This document shows positions 52,479 to 61,726 of a DNA stretch of 64,000 nt, one piece after another. The position numbers and the translations under genes were made by a program. Origin of the DNA: Agrobacterium vitis (GTDB taxonomy: Bacteria > Pseudomonadota > Alphaproteobacteria > Rhizobiales > Rhizobiaceae); NCBI RefSeq assembly GCF_014926405.1, contig NZ_JACXXJ020000003.1:1-64000 (forward strand). The letters run 5' to 3'. Numbering within the stretch: position 1 is the stretch's first letter; every line of letters starts with the position of its first letter. Under the pieces are notes generated by a model that had not been told where the DNA came from, did not search any database, and was given only the letters and a program-made list of their open reading frames with translations.

Positions 52479-52910
52479 TCATCTAGTTGCCCTGTCGACA
52501 AAGAGGCTTGTGCCCGTCTCAGCGATCTCCACATCCTGGGCCACCGATCCGCCACTTACACCAATTGCGCCGACAACGACGCCACCGATGCAGATTGGAA
52601 GGCCGCCACCGAACATGACTACTCTGCCCGCGTGACTCTGCTGAATGCCGTAAAGCTCTGCTCCCGGCTGGGCGATCCTCCCAAGCGCCTCTGTCGAGTT
52701 ATTGAAGATGCGTGCGGTATAAGCCTTGTTGATCGCCAGCTCAGCCGATCCGGGCATGGCGTCATCCTGCCTGGCAAAGCCAAGCAAATGGCCTCCGGCA
52801 TCAACAACTGCGACCGAACAGGGAACCCTGAATGCGTCGGCTTTCGCGACGGCGGCCTGAATGGCCCGCATTGCATCGACAAGAGTGAGGTTTTCGAATT
52901 TGGTTGTCAT
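52479..52910 (-). CDS. GlcG/HbpS-family haem-binding-type protein
   Basis: 143 residues from the ATG at 52910 (MTTKFENLTLVDAMRAIQAA). 'VPCSVAVVDAGGHLLGFARQ', ELAINKAYTARIFNNSTEAL and GGGLPICIGGVVVGAIGVSG are the DUF336 (GlcG/HbpS) signature. Members bind haem or cobalamin-type ligands, or are accessory to glycolate and diol metabolism. No signal peptide, so cytoplasmic. The longer frame to 53099 overlaps the hydrolase gene and is unlikely. It may form a unit with the hydrolase gene upstream. Confidence 0.88.
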   Translation of the reverse strand: MTTKFENLTLVDAMRAIQAAVAKADAFRVPCSVAVVDAGGHLLGFARQDDAMPGSAELAINKAYTARIFNNSTEALGRIAQPGAELYGIQQSHAGRVVMFGGGLPICIGGVVVGAIGVSGGSVAQDVEIAETGTSLFVDRATR

Positions 52911-53028
52911 GATTGCGTCTCGCATCCGTTGCGTGCCTGGATTGGCCGCTTCAAAGGCGGCATTCGATTTTCGTTGAAGCATCGGGCACGCAAATATCTT
53001 GCGAGCCCGATGCGGGTTCTCCCGCCGC

Positions 53029-53793
53029 CTACTTTCCACTTTCTGCAGCTTTTTCGATGACGCGCACGACGGCCTGCGGCTGCGAGATGTAGACCGCATG
53101 GCTCGCCTCGATTTCGGTCACCTCAGCACCGGCACGCTTGTACATCCAGCGTTCGAGATCCGGATTGAGCGCCTTGTCCTGCGTCGAGACGATCGCGAAT
53201 GTCGGCTTGTCATGCCAAGGAGCCCTAGTCACCGGCGTGGAAAAGGCCTTTTCGGAAACGAACACCTGCGAGATCGCCATCGTGGCCGAGATTTCCTTCG
53301 GCAGGTCGGCGGCGAAATCGGCGGCAAATTTCGCCGGATCGAGGTAGAGATATCCATCCTTGGTGGCCTTTACATCCTCGTTCGGCAAAGGCTTCGACTT
53401 GACGAGAGACAGTAAACTGTCGCCGATCTCGGGCATCAATGCCGAAACATAGATCAGCGACCTGACCTTCGGATCACTGCCGGCCTCGGTAATGATCTGG
53501 CCACCGTAGCTGTGGCCGACGAGCACGACGGGACCATCCTGCTGGTCTAGGACTCGTTGTGTCGCCTGCACATCGGCTTCCAGCGTTGTTTCAGGCTGCT
53601 GGACGATGCTGACCTTGTAGCCGTCCTTGGCGAGCAGATCGGCAACCGCCCTCCAGCCCGAGCCATCGGCAAAGGCGCCATGGACGAGAACAACATTCCT
53701 GACCTTGCTGTCCGCAGCGGCGGCAGCTCCGGTTGAGAGAGCGATCGAGGCCAGAAACGTTGCGCCTGCGAGAGATTTCATGATTCTAGACAT
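53029..53793 (-). CDS. Exported alpha/beta hydrolase
   Basis: 254 residues. A signal peptide (MSRIMKSLAGATFLASIALS, cleavage around AAAA-DSK) suggests a periplasmic location. The hydrolase fold shows the oxyanion motif VVLVHGAFADGSGW and the nucleophile elbow GHSYGG (Ser near residue 95). A catalytic Asp is likely in STQDKALNP and the His in IEASHAVYISQP. It belongs to the small salicylate-esterase/MenH-like group of hydrolases. The substrate is unknown. It is followed by the HbpS-like gene and preceded by an SDR gene on the same strand. Confidence 0.9.
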   Translation of the reverse strand: MSRIMKSLAGATFLASIALSTGAAAAADSKVRNVVLVHGAFADGSGWRAVADLLAKDGYKVSIVQQPETTLEADVQATQRVLDQQDGPVVLVGHSYGGQIITEAGSDPKVRSLIYVSALMPEIGDSLLSLVKSKPLPNEDVKATKDGYLYLDPAKFAADFAADLPKEISATMAISQVFVSEKAFSTPVTRAPWHDKPTFAIVSTQDKALNPDLERWMYKRAGAEVTEIEASHAVYISQPQAVVRVIEKAAESGK

Positions 53794-53861
53794 TCCGATA
53801 ATCCTTGTGGTGTCTTATTGGAAAAGCAGGCGGGCAAGAGTTGCCGCCCGTATGAAAAGGT

Positions 53862-54602
53862 TCAGAACGCCTGGACCGTGGGACGGATGACGATTTCATT
53901 GATGTCGACGTCGTCGGGCTGCTCGATCGCGAAGGCAATTGCCCGGGCCACGGATGAGGCTGGTATCGCCTGTTCATAGAAGTCATGCACGGTGTCCCGC
54001 GCGGTCCCCGTCGTGCCGAGTTTCAGCTCGCTTTCCACGGCGCCGGGCTCGATCGACGTGACACGGACGGCCCCGCCGACCTCCATGCGCAGCCCCTCCG
54101 AAATGGCACTGACCGCAAATTTGGTACCGGAATAGACGGTGCCGCCCGGTGCGAAGACCTTGATGCCGGCGACGGAGCTCAGGTTGATGATGTGGCCGCT
54201 TTGCTGCGCGAGAAACAGCGGCAGGGCGGCCGCAATTCCATAAAGCGTCCCCTTGAGATTGACGTCGATCATCGCGTCCCACTCGTCCGTATTGATCTCG
54301 GCCATCGGCCGGATTGGCATGATCCCCGCATTGTTGATGATGACATCGAGCCGTCCGAGATCCCGAACCACGGCTTCGACGGTGGCCTTGACCTGGTGCT
54401 TGTCAGTTACGTCCATGCCATAGGCACGGATGTTACCACCCTGCCCTGCAATCTCGGCGCGGACCGCCTCCAGCTTTTCTTCACGCCGGGCGGCAATGGC
54501 GACCTTTGCACCCTTTGCGGCGAGCGTCCGGGCGACCTCTGCACCGATGCCGGTGCTGCCGCCGGTGATGAGAACGACTTTGTCTGCGATACCTGTGGTC
54601 AT
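53862..54602 (-). CDS. Short-chain dehydrogenase/reductase
   Basis: 246 residues. Cofactor motif [19 protein letters not shown] at residues 14-32, NNAGIMP, catalytic Ser in NLSSVAG and the Y-x-x-x-K in [15 protein letters not shown]. Ends [16 protein letters not shown], typical of the YdfG/clavulanate-dehydrogenase-like SDRs. It reduces an unknown carbonyl compound with NAD(P)H. Genes on both sides share its strand (MFS exporter upstream, hydrolase downstream), so it could be part of a detoxification unit. Confidence 0.92.
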   Translation of the reverse strand: MTTGIADKVVLITGGSTGIGAEVARTLAAKGAKVAIAARREEKLEAVRAEIAGQGGNIRAYGMDVTDKHQVKATVEAVVRDLGRLDVIINNAGIMPIRPMAEINTDEWDAMIDVNLKGTLYGIAAALPLFLAQQSGHIINLSSVAGIKVFAPGGTVYSGTKFAVSAISEGLRMEVGGAVRVTSIEPGAVESELKLGTTGTARDTVHDFYEQAIPASSVARAIAFAIEQPDDVDINEIVIRPTVQAF

Positions 54603-54704
54603 GATCTTGTCCTCGAGTTGGTGAATGGAGTTCGCGGTTGTCCGGCGGCCGGCCTGCTGGCCGTCCCTGGAAAGCTTGGGTAATGCCGGTGGAATGTGCG
54701 GGGT

Positions 54705-55988
54705 CTAGTCGCGCGCGCTGCGCAGGCCGGACGGTTGCAGGAACGGCGACAAGGCGAGCATCAGCAGTGCAACGGCCGCGAGGATCCAGAGCGGAATGGC
54801 GAAGCCACCGGTGACGTCGCGAAGCAGGCCCAGAAGCAGCGGGCCGAGTGCACCGGTGAAGTATCCGATGCCCATCACGAATGCCGACCAGGCATTGGCC
54901 TCGTGTGCATCAGCTGCGTTGTCGAGCGGCAGGATCATGCCAAGCGTGAAAGAACCGCCCACGCCGAAGGCAATAACGGGGATGAACAGGAACGGGAGCA
55001 GACTGGGCGATATCGCAACCGCAGCCGATCCGACCAGAGCCAATCCCGCAAACAGGGCAATCACCCCGCGCCGGTCCTCGTTTCGGCTGATAAGGCCTGC
55101 AAGCGGGTTCGACACCATGAAGGCGGCGGTGAAGCTGGCAAGCAGCAGGCCGGCCGTGGTGGCACTCATGCCGTATTCCCGAAACATTGGTGCCGTCCAC
55201 GACACGAAGCCGAAAAACAGGATGTTGTTGGCCGAAAAATAGAGCGCGATCAGCCATGCCTTGGGGTTGCGCACAGGCAGTCCGCGGCGCGCCGGTGCTG
55301 GCGCTGCGGCCACCGGAACGTCCGAGCCGCGTTCGGCGCGGGCGACCAACAGCCAGGCTGCAATCGCCGTCAGGCAGGGCAGCGCAAAAATGCCCGAACC
55401 GAACCTCCAGCCTCCGCCGGCATCGGCAAGCGGTTGTGCCAGACCTGCCGCAAACGTGCTGCCTAGTCCCAGCGACATGGCATAAATGCCCATCAGGATT
55501 GCGGCGCGTTTCGGAAAGCTCTTCTTGGCGAAACCGGGGATCAGTGCACCGGTAACCGCTATGCCGGCGCCGACCCCGACGGTGGCGGACAACAGCACGC
55601 CGATCGACCCGGCAAAGGCTCGGCCTGCCGTCGCGGTCATCAGGACGACGAGGGCGATCAGGATCACCCGGTCGCGACCGAACCGCCGGGCAAGCCAGGG
55701 TGTCGGGAAAGCCAGCAAACCCATCAACATCGCCGGGATGGCCGTCAATAACGAAGCCTGTGTATTGGAGATGCCGAATTCCTCACGGATATGCGGCAGC
55801 AACGGTCCTATCGACACGATTTCCGGCCGCAGGTCGATCGCCACCAGCACAATCACGGCAACGGTCGCGGCGAAAGATAGTGGCGCGAGCTTCTCCTGGT
55901 CGCTGTGAGCATCTGTCTCCACAACTGCCGGTTCCCTGGTCATGACATGATTGCGGACGAATGATGGGGCAGGAAGCATGTGCGTCAT
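54705..55988 (-). CDS. MFS transporter, CynX/NimT-like
   Basis: 427 residues from the ATG at 55988 (GGAGAATAGCG before it). A hydrophilic start of about 40 residues precedes twelve membrane helices. 'VLVAIDLRPEIVSIGPLLPH' followed by IREEFGISNTQASLLTAIPA is characteristic of the cyanate transporter CynX / 2-nitroimidazole transporter NimT branch of the major facilitator superfamily. It probably exports or imports a small molecule linked to the SDR downstream. No cyanase gene is near, so cyanate is not supported. Confidence 0.9.
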   Translation of the reverse strand: MTHMLPAPSFVRNHVMTREPAVVETDAHSDQEKLAPLSFAATVAVIVLVAIDLRPEIVSIGPLLPHIREEFGISNTQASLLTAIPAMLMGLLAFPTPWLARRFGRDRVILIALVVLMTATAGRAFAGSIGVLLSATVGVGAGIAVTGALIPGFAKKSFPKRAAILMGIYAMSLGLGSTFAAGLAQPLADAGGGWRFGSGIFALPCLTAIAAWLLVARAERGSDVPVAAAPAPARRGLPVRNPKAWLIALYFSANNILFFGFVSWTAPMFREYGMSATTAGLLLASFTAAFMVSNPLAGLISRNEDRRGVIALFAGLALVGSAAVAISPSLLPFLFIPVIAFGVGGSFTLGMILPLDNAADAHEANAWSAFVMGIGYFTGALGPLLLGLLRDVTGGFAIPLWILAAVALLMLALSPFLQPSGLRSARD

Positions 55989-56118
55989 CGCTATTCTCCA
56001 GGGCAAAGGGATGCAGCTTGGTCCGGGGACGGCCCCGGTTCCCGACAGACGACAAGGTCTGTCCCCGAACCAAGATGGCAGGTGACTCAAGCTTGAGCTT
56101 GAGGATGATCCGCCGCGA

Positions 56119-56811
56119 TCAGGCGGCCTTGGCAGCCTTGAGGGTGGCGAGCAAAATGCCGGCCGTCTCGACGGACGAGCCCGGATTCTGGCCGGTGATC
56201 AGCAGGCCATCCTGAACGGCGTAGGAGCCCCAGTCATCGCCGCTGGTATAGACGCCACCATTCTCTTTCAGCATGTCCTCGACCAGGAACGGCACCACGT
56301 CGGTAAGGCCCACGCCGTCCTCTTCCGTGTTCTTGAAACCGGTCACCTTCTTGCCGCGGACAAGCGGTGCGCCATCGGCCGCCTTGACGTGACGCAGGAC
56401 GCCCGGAGCGTGGCAGACGAAGGCGACCGGCTTGCCGGCACGATAGGTTGCCTCGATGAGAGCAATCGAATCCTTGTCTTCGGCCAGATCCCAGAGCGGG
56501 CCGTGGCCGCCCGGATAGAAGATGGCGTCGTAGTCATCCTTGGAAACGCTGTCGAGCGTGACGGTGGTGCTCAGTACGGCCTGCGCCTGGGGATCGGCAT
56601 GAAAGCGACGGGTCTGCTCGGTCTGGAATCCGGGTTCGTCGCTCTTGGGATCGAGTGGCGGCTGGCCGCCCTTGGGCGAAGCGACGGTGATCTCGGCACC
56701 GGCTTCGAGGAAGGCGTAATAGGGAGCTGCGAACTCTTCGAGCCAGAAACCGGTCTTGCGGCCGGTGTTGCCGAGTTCGTCATGTGAGGTGAGAACCATG
56801 AGAATTTTCAT
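56119..56811 (-). CDS. DJ-1/PfpI-family type 1 glutamine-amidotransferase-like protein
   Basis: 230 residues from the ATG at 56811 (GGAAGGATCC before it). Nucleophile elbow with cysteine: VAFVCHAPGVLRHVK; Glu of the triad in AAPYYAFLEAGAEITVASPK; PGGHGPLWDL. This is the Hsp31/YajL-like branch of DJ-1 proteins, which act as glyoxalase III, deglycase-like or chaperone proteins against reactive carbonyls. It is divergent from a LysR gene, which probably controls it. Confidence 0.9.
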   Translation of the reverse strand: MKILMVLTSHDELGNTGRKTGFWLEEFAAPYYAFLEAGAEITVASPKGGQPPLDPKSDEPGFQTEQTRRFHADPQAQAVLSTTVTLDSVSKDDYDAIFYPGGHGPLWDLAEDKDSIALIEATYRAGKPVAFVCHAPGVLRHVKAADGAPLVRGKKVTGFKNTEEDGVGLTDVVPFLVEDMLKENGGVYTSGDDWGSYAVQDGLLITGQNPGSSVETAGILLATLKAAKAA

Positions 56812-56981
56812 TGTGCGGATCCTTCCGAAAATTGACTGGGCAAGAGCTGCCGCGGGTGTTTCGTGTTGGCTGCGATCTTCCTTCGATCGCTGCTCTTTCG
56901 ACACGATGATCATGCCTGCCGAGACCTCATTCCGGAAATTTATTTCTTTGATTTCAGATATACTCTCTGCAATATAACGGG

Positions 56982-57908
56982 ATGAAATATGACCTGAACC
57001 TGCTGCCTGTCTTCATTGCGCTGATGGAAGAACGCAGTGTGACCCGCGCTGCCGAAAGGCTCCGCATCACCCAGCCAGCCCTGTCCAATGCCTTGAACCG
57101 CCTGCGCGACACGCTGCGCGATCCGCTGTTCATCCGCGAGCGTTACGGCATGAGGCCGACCCAAATGGCCGAGGAACTGGCGCCGGTGATCGGTGCTGCG
57201 CTCGCAAGTATGGACGACGTGATCCTCGGCCAGCAGGAGTTCGATCCGGCCGAGGCAACACGGTTGTTTACCCTAGCTCCAAACGGCTACGTCGAGTTCG
57301 TACTGATGCCCGAAATTGTTTCGCAGCTGCGCGAGCGGGCCGCCGGGATCAAGCTTCGCCTTACCCCGTTCGGCAACGATCTGATCGAGACCGGCGCAAT
57401 GTCCGGAACGACCGACATGGTGCTGGGTCGCATCGTCGATCCGCCGGACAATATGGTGGTGCAGCACCTGATGGACGATGGACTGGCGTGCGTCGTGCGC
57501 GCCGACCATCCGGACATCCGGGACAGCATCTCAAAAAAGCAGTTCGAAAGTCTGAAGCATGTCAACGTGCTTCCGCCGGGCCGGATGCGGGCCGGGCTTT
57601 TCCAGGCGCTGGACCAGAAGGGCCTCAAGCGCGACGTTGCCGTGTCGGTGACGCATTTTCTGGCAGTGCCGGAAATGATCGCCGTCACGGACTATTGCGC
57701 CACACTGCCGCGCCTGATTTGCAATCGTCTTGCCAAGGATCCTCGCCTTAAGATCCTTCCGGCCCCCGTCGATCTAGGGACCTTCCCTGTCGAGATGGCA
57801 TGGCATGTCCGATATCGCCATGACCCGGCGCACAGGTGGCTGCGATCGCTGATCAGTGAAGTGGCACGAGACCTACTCGCCGGACATGGCGATCATCGGG
57901 GTGAGTGA
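56982..57908 (+). CDS. LysR-family transcriptional regulator
   Basis: 308 residues. MKYDLNLLPVFIALMEERSV and TRAAERLRITQPALSNALNR give a clear LysR winged HTH of the NodD/LeuO-like branch (start with 'DLNLLPVF'). The effector domain is complete. It is divergent from the DJ-1/PfpI gene, 170 bases away, with an ATTCCGGAAAT near-palindrome (about 56930-56940) between; likely target is the PfpI-MFS-SDR group, likely inducer an aldehyde or similar toxic molecule. Confidence 0.9.
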   Translation: MKYDLNLLPVFIALMEERSVTRAAERLRITQPALSNALNRLRDTLRDPLFIRERYGMRPTQMAEELAPVIGAALASMDDVILGQQEFDPAEATRLFTLAPNGYVEFVLMPEIVSQLRERAAGIKLRLTPFGNDLIETGAMSGTTDMVLGRIVDPPDNMVVQHLMDDGLACVVRADHPDIRDSISKKQFESLKHVNVLPPGRMRAGLFQALDQKGLKRDVAVSVTHFLAVPEMIAVTDYCATLPRLICNRLAKDPRLKILPAPVDLGTFPVEMAWHVRYRHDPAHRWLRSLISEVARDLLAGHGDHRGE

Positions 57909-57985
57909 CCCGGCACTCCCGTGGAAACCTGACACCATCGGCGCACGGGCCAGGTAGCGGAGAATGATCTGGCCCAGCCCACTTC

Positions 57986-58474
57986 TTATTTTTTCAATGA
58001 CTTCATGAAGGCGACGAGGCGAATGACGTCGCTGGGAACGAGCCGGCCGATCGCCCGGCTGGAATAGACGGCATTGACGACGCTGCCGTCGGGCGCGAGC
58101 ACGAAGCCGGTGTTTTCGAGAAAGCGGCCGCGTGCCGGGGCGTTGTTCTGATAGGCGCCGACAGCCGCAACGATTGCTTCAAGATCTGCCGAATGCCCCA
58201 TCTTGAAGGGGATAGCGTGCTTTGCAATGAAGTCTTTCGTCTCGGCTTCGTCATCGACGGAAAACGCCACGACCTTGATGCCCTCTTTCTGAAGCGCGTC
58301 GCTTGCCGCGACAAAAGCCGCCACTTGCTCATTGCAGAAAGGGCACCAATGTCCACGGTAGATGAGCACGACGCCGTATGACCCGCCAAGATCGCTTGGA
58401 AGATGGATGACGCCGCCACCGACGGCGGGAATTTCGATGTCTGGAAAGGTCTGGTCGTTCTGAAGCATTGGCAT
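57986..58474 (-). CDS. Thiol peroxidase / peroxiredoxin (AhpC-TSA family)
   Basis: 162 residues from the Met at 58474 (AAAGGAAGTCATCTTC before it). Thioredoxin fold with the active-site motif GHWCPFCNEQVAAFVA near residues 45-60; the first Cys is the peroxidatic one and the CxxC layout is that of the AhpC/TSA-like 'peroxiredoxin family' with GxxWCPFC. Reduces peroxides with thioredoxin or a similar donor. It is divergent from the broken TetR gene, and its promoter region carries two copies of a 16-base operator. Confidence 0.88.
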   Translation of the reverse strand: MPMLQNDQTFPDIEIPAVGGGVIHLPSDLGGSYGVVLIYRGHWCPFCNEQVAAFVAASDALQKEGIKVVAFSVDDEAETKDFIAKHAIPFKMGHSADLEAIVAAVGAYQNNAPARGRFLENTGFVLAPDGSVVNAVYSSRAIGRLVPSDVIRLVAFMKSLKK

Positions 58475-58491
58475 GAAGATGACTTCCTTTA

Positions 58492-58507
58492 TGGACTGAA
58501 CGGTCCA
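58492..58507. promoter_or_regulatory. TetR-type operator, copy 1
   Basis: TGGACTGAACGGTCCA, an inverted repeat 18 bases before the peroxiredoxin start. It shares its outer bases with the second copy at 58526. Confidence 0.65.
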
Positions 58508-58525
58508 GTCTTGATAGAAGGATAC

Positions 58526-58541
58526 TGGACTGTCTAGTCCA
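58526..58541. promoter_or_regulatory. TetR-type operator, copy 2
   Basis: TGGACTGTCTAGTCCA, a perfect-arm inverted repeat, 34 bases centre to centre from copy 1 and 16 bases before the TetR start. Two matching sites in the divergent promoter imply a single repressor controlling both genes. Confidence 0.7.
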
Positions 58542-58556
58542 ATTTTGGAGATCACC

Positions 58557-58740
58557 ATGCGAAAAAACGGAAAATCCGGATTTACGGTCCGGGGAGAGAC
58601 GACAAGACAACGGATCATCGAGGCTGCCGCCGAGATCGTCTATGCCAAAGGTGCTGCTGGAATGAGCCTGGATGAAGTCATGGAAGCCAGTCGCACCAGC
58701 AAGTCGCAACTCTATCATTATTTTTCGGACAAGGATGTCG
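58557..58740 (+). pseudogene. Truncated TetR-family repressor gene
   Basis: From the ATG at 58557 (TTTTGGAGATCACC before it) the frame codes for a complete TetR DNA-binding domain: ETTRQRIIEAAAEIVYAKGA, MSLDEVMEASRTSKSQLYHY, FSDKD. It then leaves family similarity at about 58740 and reads on in unrelated text opposite the DUF1403 gene. The ligand-binding and dimerisation domain is gone. The break coincides with the left edge of the DUF1403-integrase segment, whose arrival probably cut the gene. A repressor without its dimerisation part should not work. Confidence 0.85.
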
Positions 58741-58780
58741 GGCCGCCGTTTGCTGCGAACGGTGCTGGATCCTGCCATGG

Positions 58781-59734
58781 TCACAACCCAAAGATCCGGA
58801 AGGACGATCGGCCGGACAGTTCGCGCACCGCCTCAAAACCTTCGAGCCGTTCGAACAGACGATTGGCCGCCCAGCGAGATAGTGTGCTACCGGGGGCCGA
58901 CGCAGGCACCGCGTCCTCCTTCAGGAGTCTGCGGATAACGGGCTCAGCTCTCTTGGTGCGCAGCTTCGGCGCAACGGCCAGCAGTCGTGCGGCGCAGCGG
59001 TCTATCTCGACGGCGGATCGAAGTGCGGCGTCTACGCCATCGACCAGCGCCAGGCAGATCGCTTTTGGATAAGCCGGTTCGCCCGGCCTAACGCGACCGC
59101 GGCCGCCGATCGTGCGGAACGCCGGACCAAAACGCTCAGGGAGCAGCAGCGGCACAGGTTTCGGCCAATTAAGCTTGTACGCTAAGATGAGATCGGCGAG
59201 CCCCAGCGCCAGCACCTCGGCATCCGGGCGGGCAGCGCAAAGTGCCGCTATAAGGTCCGCCGCGACGAAAGGCGCTGCTCGCCCGGACTGCCTTGCAGAA
59301 TCGATCAGATTCGGGATCTCGGCAAGACCGTCGTCCCAACGAATTCCCAAAAGCGTGGAGAGCTCCTTAACGAAGGGTGTGGTGATTGTCCCGGATCGAC
59401 GCGTCAGCAATCGTGTCGCCAGAAACAGCTTTCCGGCCGGGCCGGGATCGTCACCGGCGGCGGTCAACAAAACGGCGTCCCGGATGGCGCTTTCTTTTTC
59501 GTCGCGCCCAATCATTCTGGCGGCAACAGTGGCCGATTTGAGGGCTAGGCGATCACGCCAGCAACCGATCCATTTCGGTTCGGCGCGGACCATATCGTTC
59601 AGTGATTTCAGGGCGATACCAGCGGCGAAGGCAGCGTCGGACTCGTTGATTTCGCGACCGCGCGAAAGCGCCCACGCCGGTAGGCGGGGCGACCAAGCAG
59701 GGGTATTTGGAGCGGAGGGCAGGAGTGAATCCAT
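58781..59734 (-). CDS. DUF1403 family protein
   Basis: 317 residues, mostly helical, with PAWALSRGREINESDAAFAA, ALKSLNDMVRAEPKWIGCWR and DRLALKSATVAARMIGRDEK near the start. This is the DUF1403 family, known almost only from plasmids and islands of Rhizobiales, commonly beside a tyrosine recombinase. The function is unknown; a role with the adjacent integrase is suggested by their repeated association and by the shared, divergent 124-base promoter region. Confidence 0.82.
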   Translation of the reverse strand: MDSLLPSAPNTPAWSPRLPAWALSRGREINESDAAFAAGIALKSLNDMVRAEPKWIGCWRDRLALKSATVAARMIGRDEKESAIRDAVLLTAAGDDPGPAGKLFLATRLLTRRSGTITTPFVKELSTLLGIRWDDGLAEIPNLIDSARQSGRAAPFVAADLIAALCAARPDAEVLALGLADLILAYKLNWPKPVPLLLPERFGPAFRTIGGRGRVRPGEPAYPKAICLALVDGVDAALRSAVEIDRCAARLLAVAPKLRTKRAEPVIRRLLKEDAVPASAPGSTLSRWAANRLFERLEGFEAVRELSGRSSFRIFGL

Positions 59735-59858
59735 GCGCCGAAGTGTAAATCAGGTGCGCAGTTTATGCTAGCATTATCGACTTGAACCGCACGCCCTGTC
59801 GTTGTAGAAATACGTCCGATAATCTTGCATTATCGGACATTTTTGTCATTATAGAGAA

Positions 59859-61022
59859 ATGGCCCAGATCATCGAGCAAAACAGCGAAATTCACCTCCAG
59901 GAGAGCTCTGCGCCGTCTCTCAGCACGGCGGCTGAGGGTGATGTTTGCGCGCCGCAGGTGTCGGACGCAGGCACGTCGATGCAGGCCCCTCCCCTGCTCT
60001 CTCCCGTTGCCGAGAACCAAACGCCAACGCATCTTGCCAGCCTGGCGGACCGCGCCCGCGACTATGTGGCGGCGGCAAGTTCTGCCAATACGCGAAAAGC
60101 CTATGCCTCCGATTGGAAGCATTTTTCCGCCTGGTGCCGGCAGTTGAGTTTGGCTCCCCTCCCCCCGGACCCGCAGACCGTTGGTCTCTATATTACCACC
60201 TGTGCCTCAGGCGATGCCGTCGGCACACCGGCGCGTGGCGCCAAGGCAAACGCTGTCTCGACGATCGAACGGCGCCTGTCGTCATTGTCTTGGAACTATG
60301 CGCAGCGCGGGCTGATACTTGATCGCAAGGATCGGCATATCGCCACGGTTATGGCCGGCATTCGCAACAGCCACGGGCGTCCACCTGTGCAGAAGGAAGC
60401 GGTGGTGGCCGAGGACATCATCGCCATGATCGAGACACTCGATCGGGGAACGCTGAGAGGTTTACGCGATCGGGCCATGCTGCTGATCGGTTATGCCGGT
60501 GGTCTGCGACGGTCCGAGATTGTCGGTCTCGACATCAAGGCGGACCAAACCGAAGACGGGCGCGGCTGGATCGAAATATTCGACAAAGGCATGCTCGTCA
60601 CCCTGCGCGGCAAGACCGGCTGGCGTGAGGTCGAGATCGGCCGTGGCTCCTCCGACGCCACCTGCCCGGTGGTCGCAGTCGAAACCTGGATCACCTTTGC
60701 CAGGCTTGCCCATGGCCCCCTGTTCCGCCGTGTCACCGGACAAGGCAAGTCCGTTGGGCCGGAACGCTTGAACGATAAGGAAGTGGCAAGGCTGGTGAAA
60801 CGGGCTGCCCTGGCTGCCGGGGTTCGTGGCGATCTCAGCGAGATTGAACGCGCCTTCAAGTTCTCCGGCCATTCGCTTCGCGCTGGTCTCGCCTCCTCTG
60901 CCGACGTCGACGAACGCTATATCCAAAAGCAACTCGGTCATGCCTCAGCCGAGATGACCCGCAGGTACCAGCGCAGACGAGATCGCTTCAGGGTCAATTT
61001 GACCAAAGCCGCTGGGCTATAG
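59859..61022 (+). CDS. Tyrosine-type site-specific recombinase/integrase
   Basis: 387 residues. N-terminal SAM-like core-binding domain at about 60-165 (ASSANTRKAYASDWKHFSAW), catalytic domain after 180. The active-site residues are seen as Arg in YAGGLRRSEIVGL, H-x-x-R in GHSLRAGLASSADV, and the tyrosine in MTRRYQRRRDRF, with LGHASAEM before it. It cuts and joins DNA through a covalent 3'-phosphotyrosine. It is divergent from DUF1403 and adjacent to HigA. No att site could be identified at the edges. Confidence 0.93.
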   Translation: MAQIIEQNSEIHLQESSAPSLSTAAEGDVCAPQVSDAGTSMQAPPLLSPVAENQTPTHLASLADRARDYVAAASSANTRKAYASDWKHFSAWCRQLSLAPLPPDPQTVGLYITTCASGDAVGTPARGAKANAVSTIERRLSSLSWNYAQRGLILDRKDRHIATVMAGIRNSHGRPPVQKEAVVAEDIIAMIETLDRGTLRGLRDRAMLLIGYAGGLRRSEIVGLDIKADQTEDGRGWIEIFDKGMLVTLRGKTGWREVEIGRGSSDATCPVVAVETWITFARLAHGPLFRRVTGQGKSVGPERLNDKEVARLVKRAALAAGVRGDLSEIERAFKFSGHSLRAGLASSADVDERYIQKQLGHASAEMTRRYQRRRDRFRVNLTKAAGL

Positions 61023-61048
61023 TTCCCTCCCCCACCCGGCGAGCCGTC

Positions 61049-61357
61049 TCAGACCTGCGAACCGGGGCGAGAGCGCTCAGCGATGCTGGAAAGATCAACT
61101 TTCTCGCCCGCAACATCAGCAACGATCTTCAACGTATCGCCAAGGGATTCGGCATAATCGCGAAGGGTCGACAACTTCATATCGGCGCGCTTCTCCAGTC
61201 TTGAGACGTTGGTCTGCTTGAAACCTGTCCCAGCAGACACATCTTCCTGCGTCCGTCCAGCAAATGCCCCCAGTTTCCGTAGATTGTGCGCCGCAACAAG
61301 CTCGTCGGTGCGCTTCGCAACGGCGCGCTGTTGATCTTCAGGAAGCGTCTGTACCAC
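61049..61357 (-). CDS. XRE-family antitoxin (HigA-like)
   Basis: 102 residues with a helix-turn-helix at about 32-85: LGAFAGRTQEDVSAGTGFKQ, TNVSRLEKRADMKLSTLRDY. This is the HigA type that follows Gp49-like (HigB) toxin genes; nine bases separate it from the toxin-like gene on the same strand. The gene itself looks complete, so the antitoxin is likely still made, though the toxin is damaged. Confidence 0.85.
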   Translation of the reverse strand: MVQTLPEDQQRAVAKRTDELVAAHNLRKLGAFAGRTQEDVSAGTGFKQTNVSRLEKRADMKLSTLRDYAESLGDTLKIVADVAGEKVDLSSIAERSRPGSQV

Positions 61358-61366
61358 TTATCGAGA

Positions 61367-61639
61367 TCAGCTATGTCTCTTATCCAACGCGCTCATGTGC
61401 TCGTCATACCATTTGTCCGCCAGGTCGATCAGCCGCTTGTGGACGAGCTTCTGGCTCACACCGCTCTTCGCACCACCGCAGAGAACCACAGCCTTTCGCT
61501 CCGGATCGAAGGCAAAGGCAAACCGCCATTGCACCTTCAACACGTTGATGCGCAGCTCTTCCATGTTCGGGTGTCTGGATCCTGCGAAGGTGTCGACTTC
61601 AGACCGTCCAAGTCGAAAGCCCATCTCACAAAGCAGCAC
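61367..61639 (-). pseudogene. HigB/Gp49-like toxin gene lacking its N-terminus
   Basis: The frame reads MGFRLGRSEVDTFAGSRHPN, MEELRINVLKVQWRFAFAFD and PERKAVVLCGGAKSGVSQKL to YDEHMSALDKRHS, which is the central and C-terminal part of RelE-fold Gp49-like (DUF891) toxins. The first 35 or so residues expected before GFRLGR are missing: upstream bases match no part of the family and run into a Tn3 transposase remnant. Loss of the first helix and strand should inactivate the mRNA interferase. Confidence 0.75.
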
Positions 61640-61726
61640 ACCCCTCCTTCATCACTCGCTGATGCTTGCTGATCATCGTGTAAGGCAGGCAAGACCCTTC
61701 CCGTCAGCTGATGCGAAGCTGATAGG

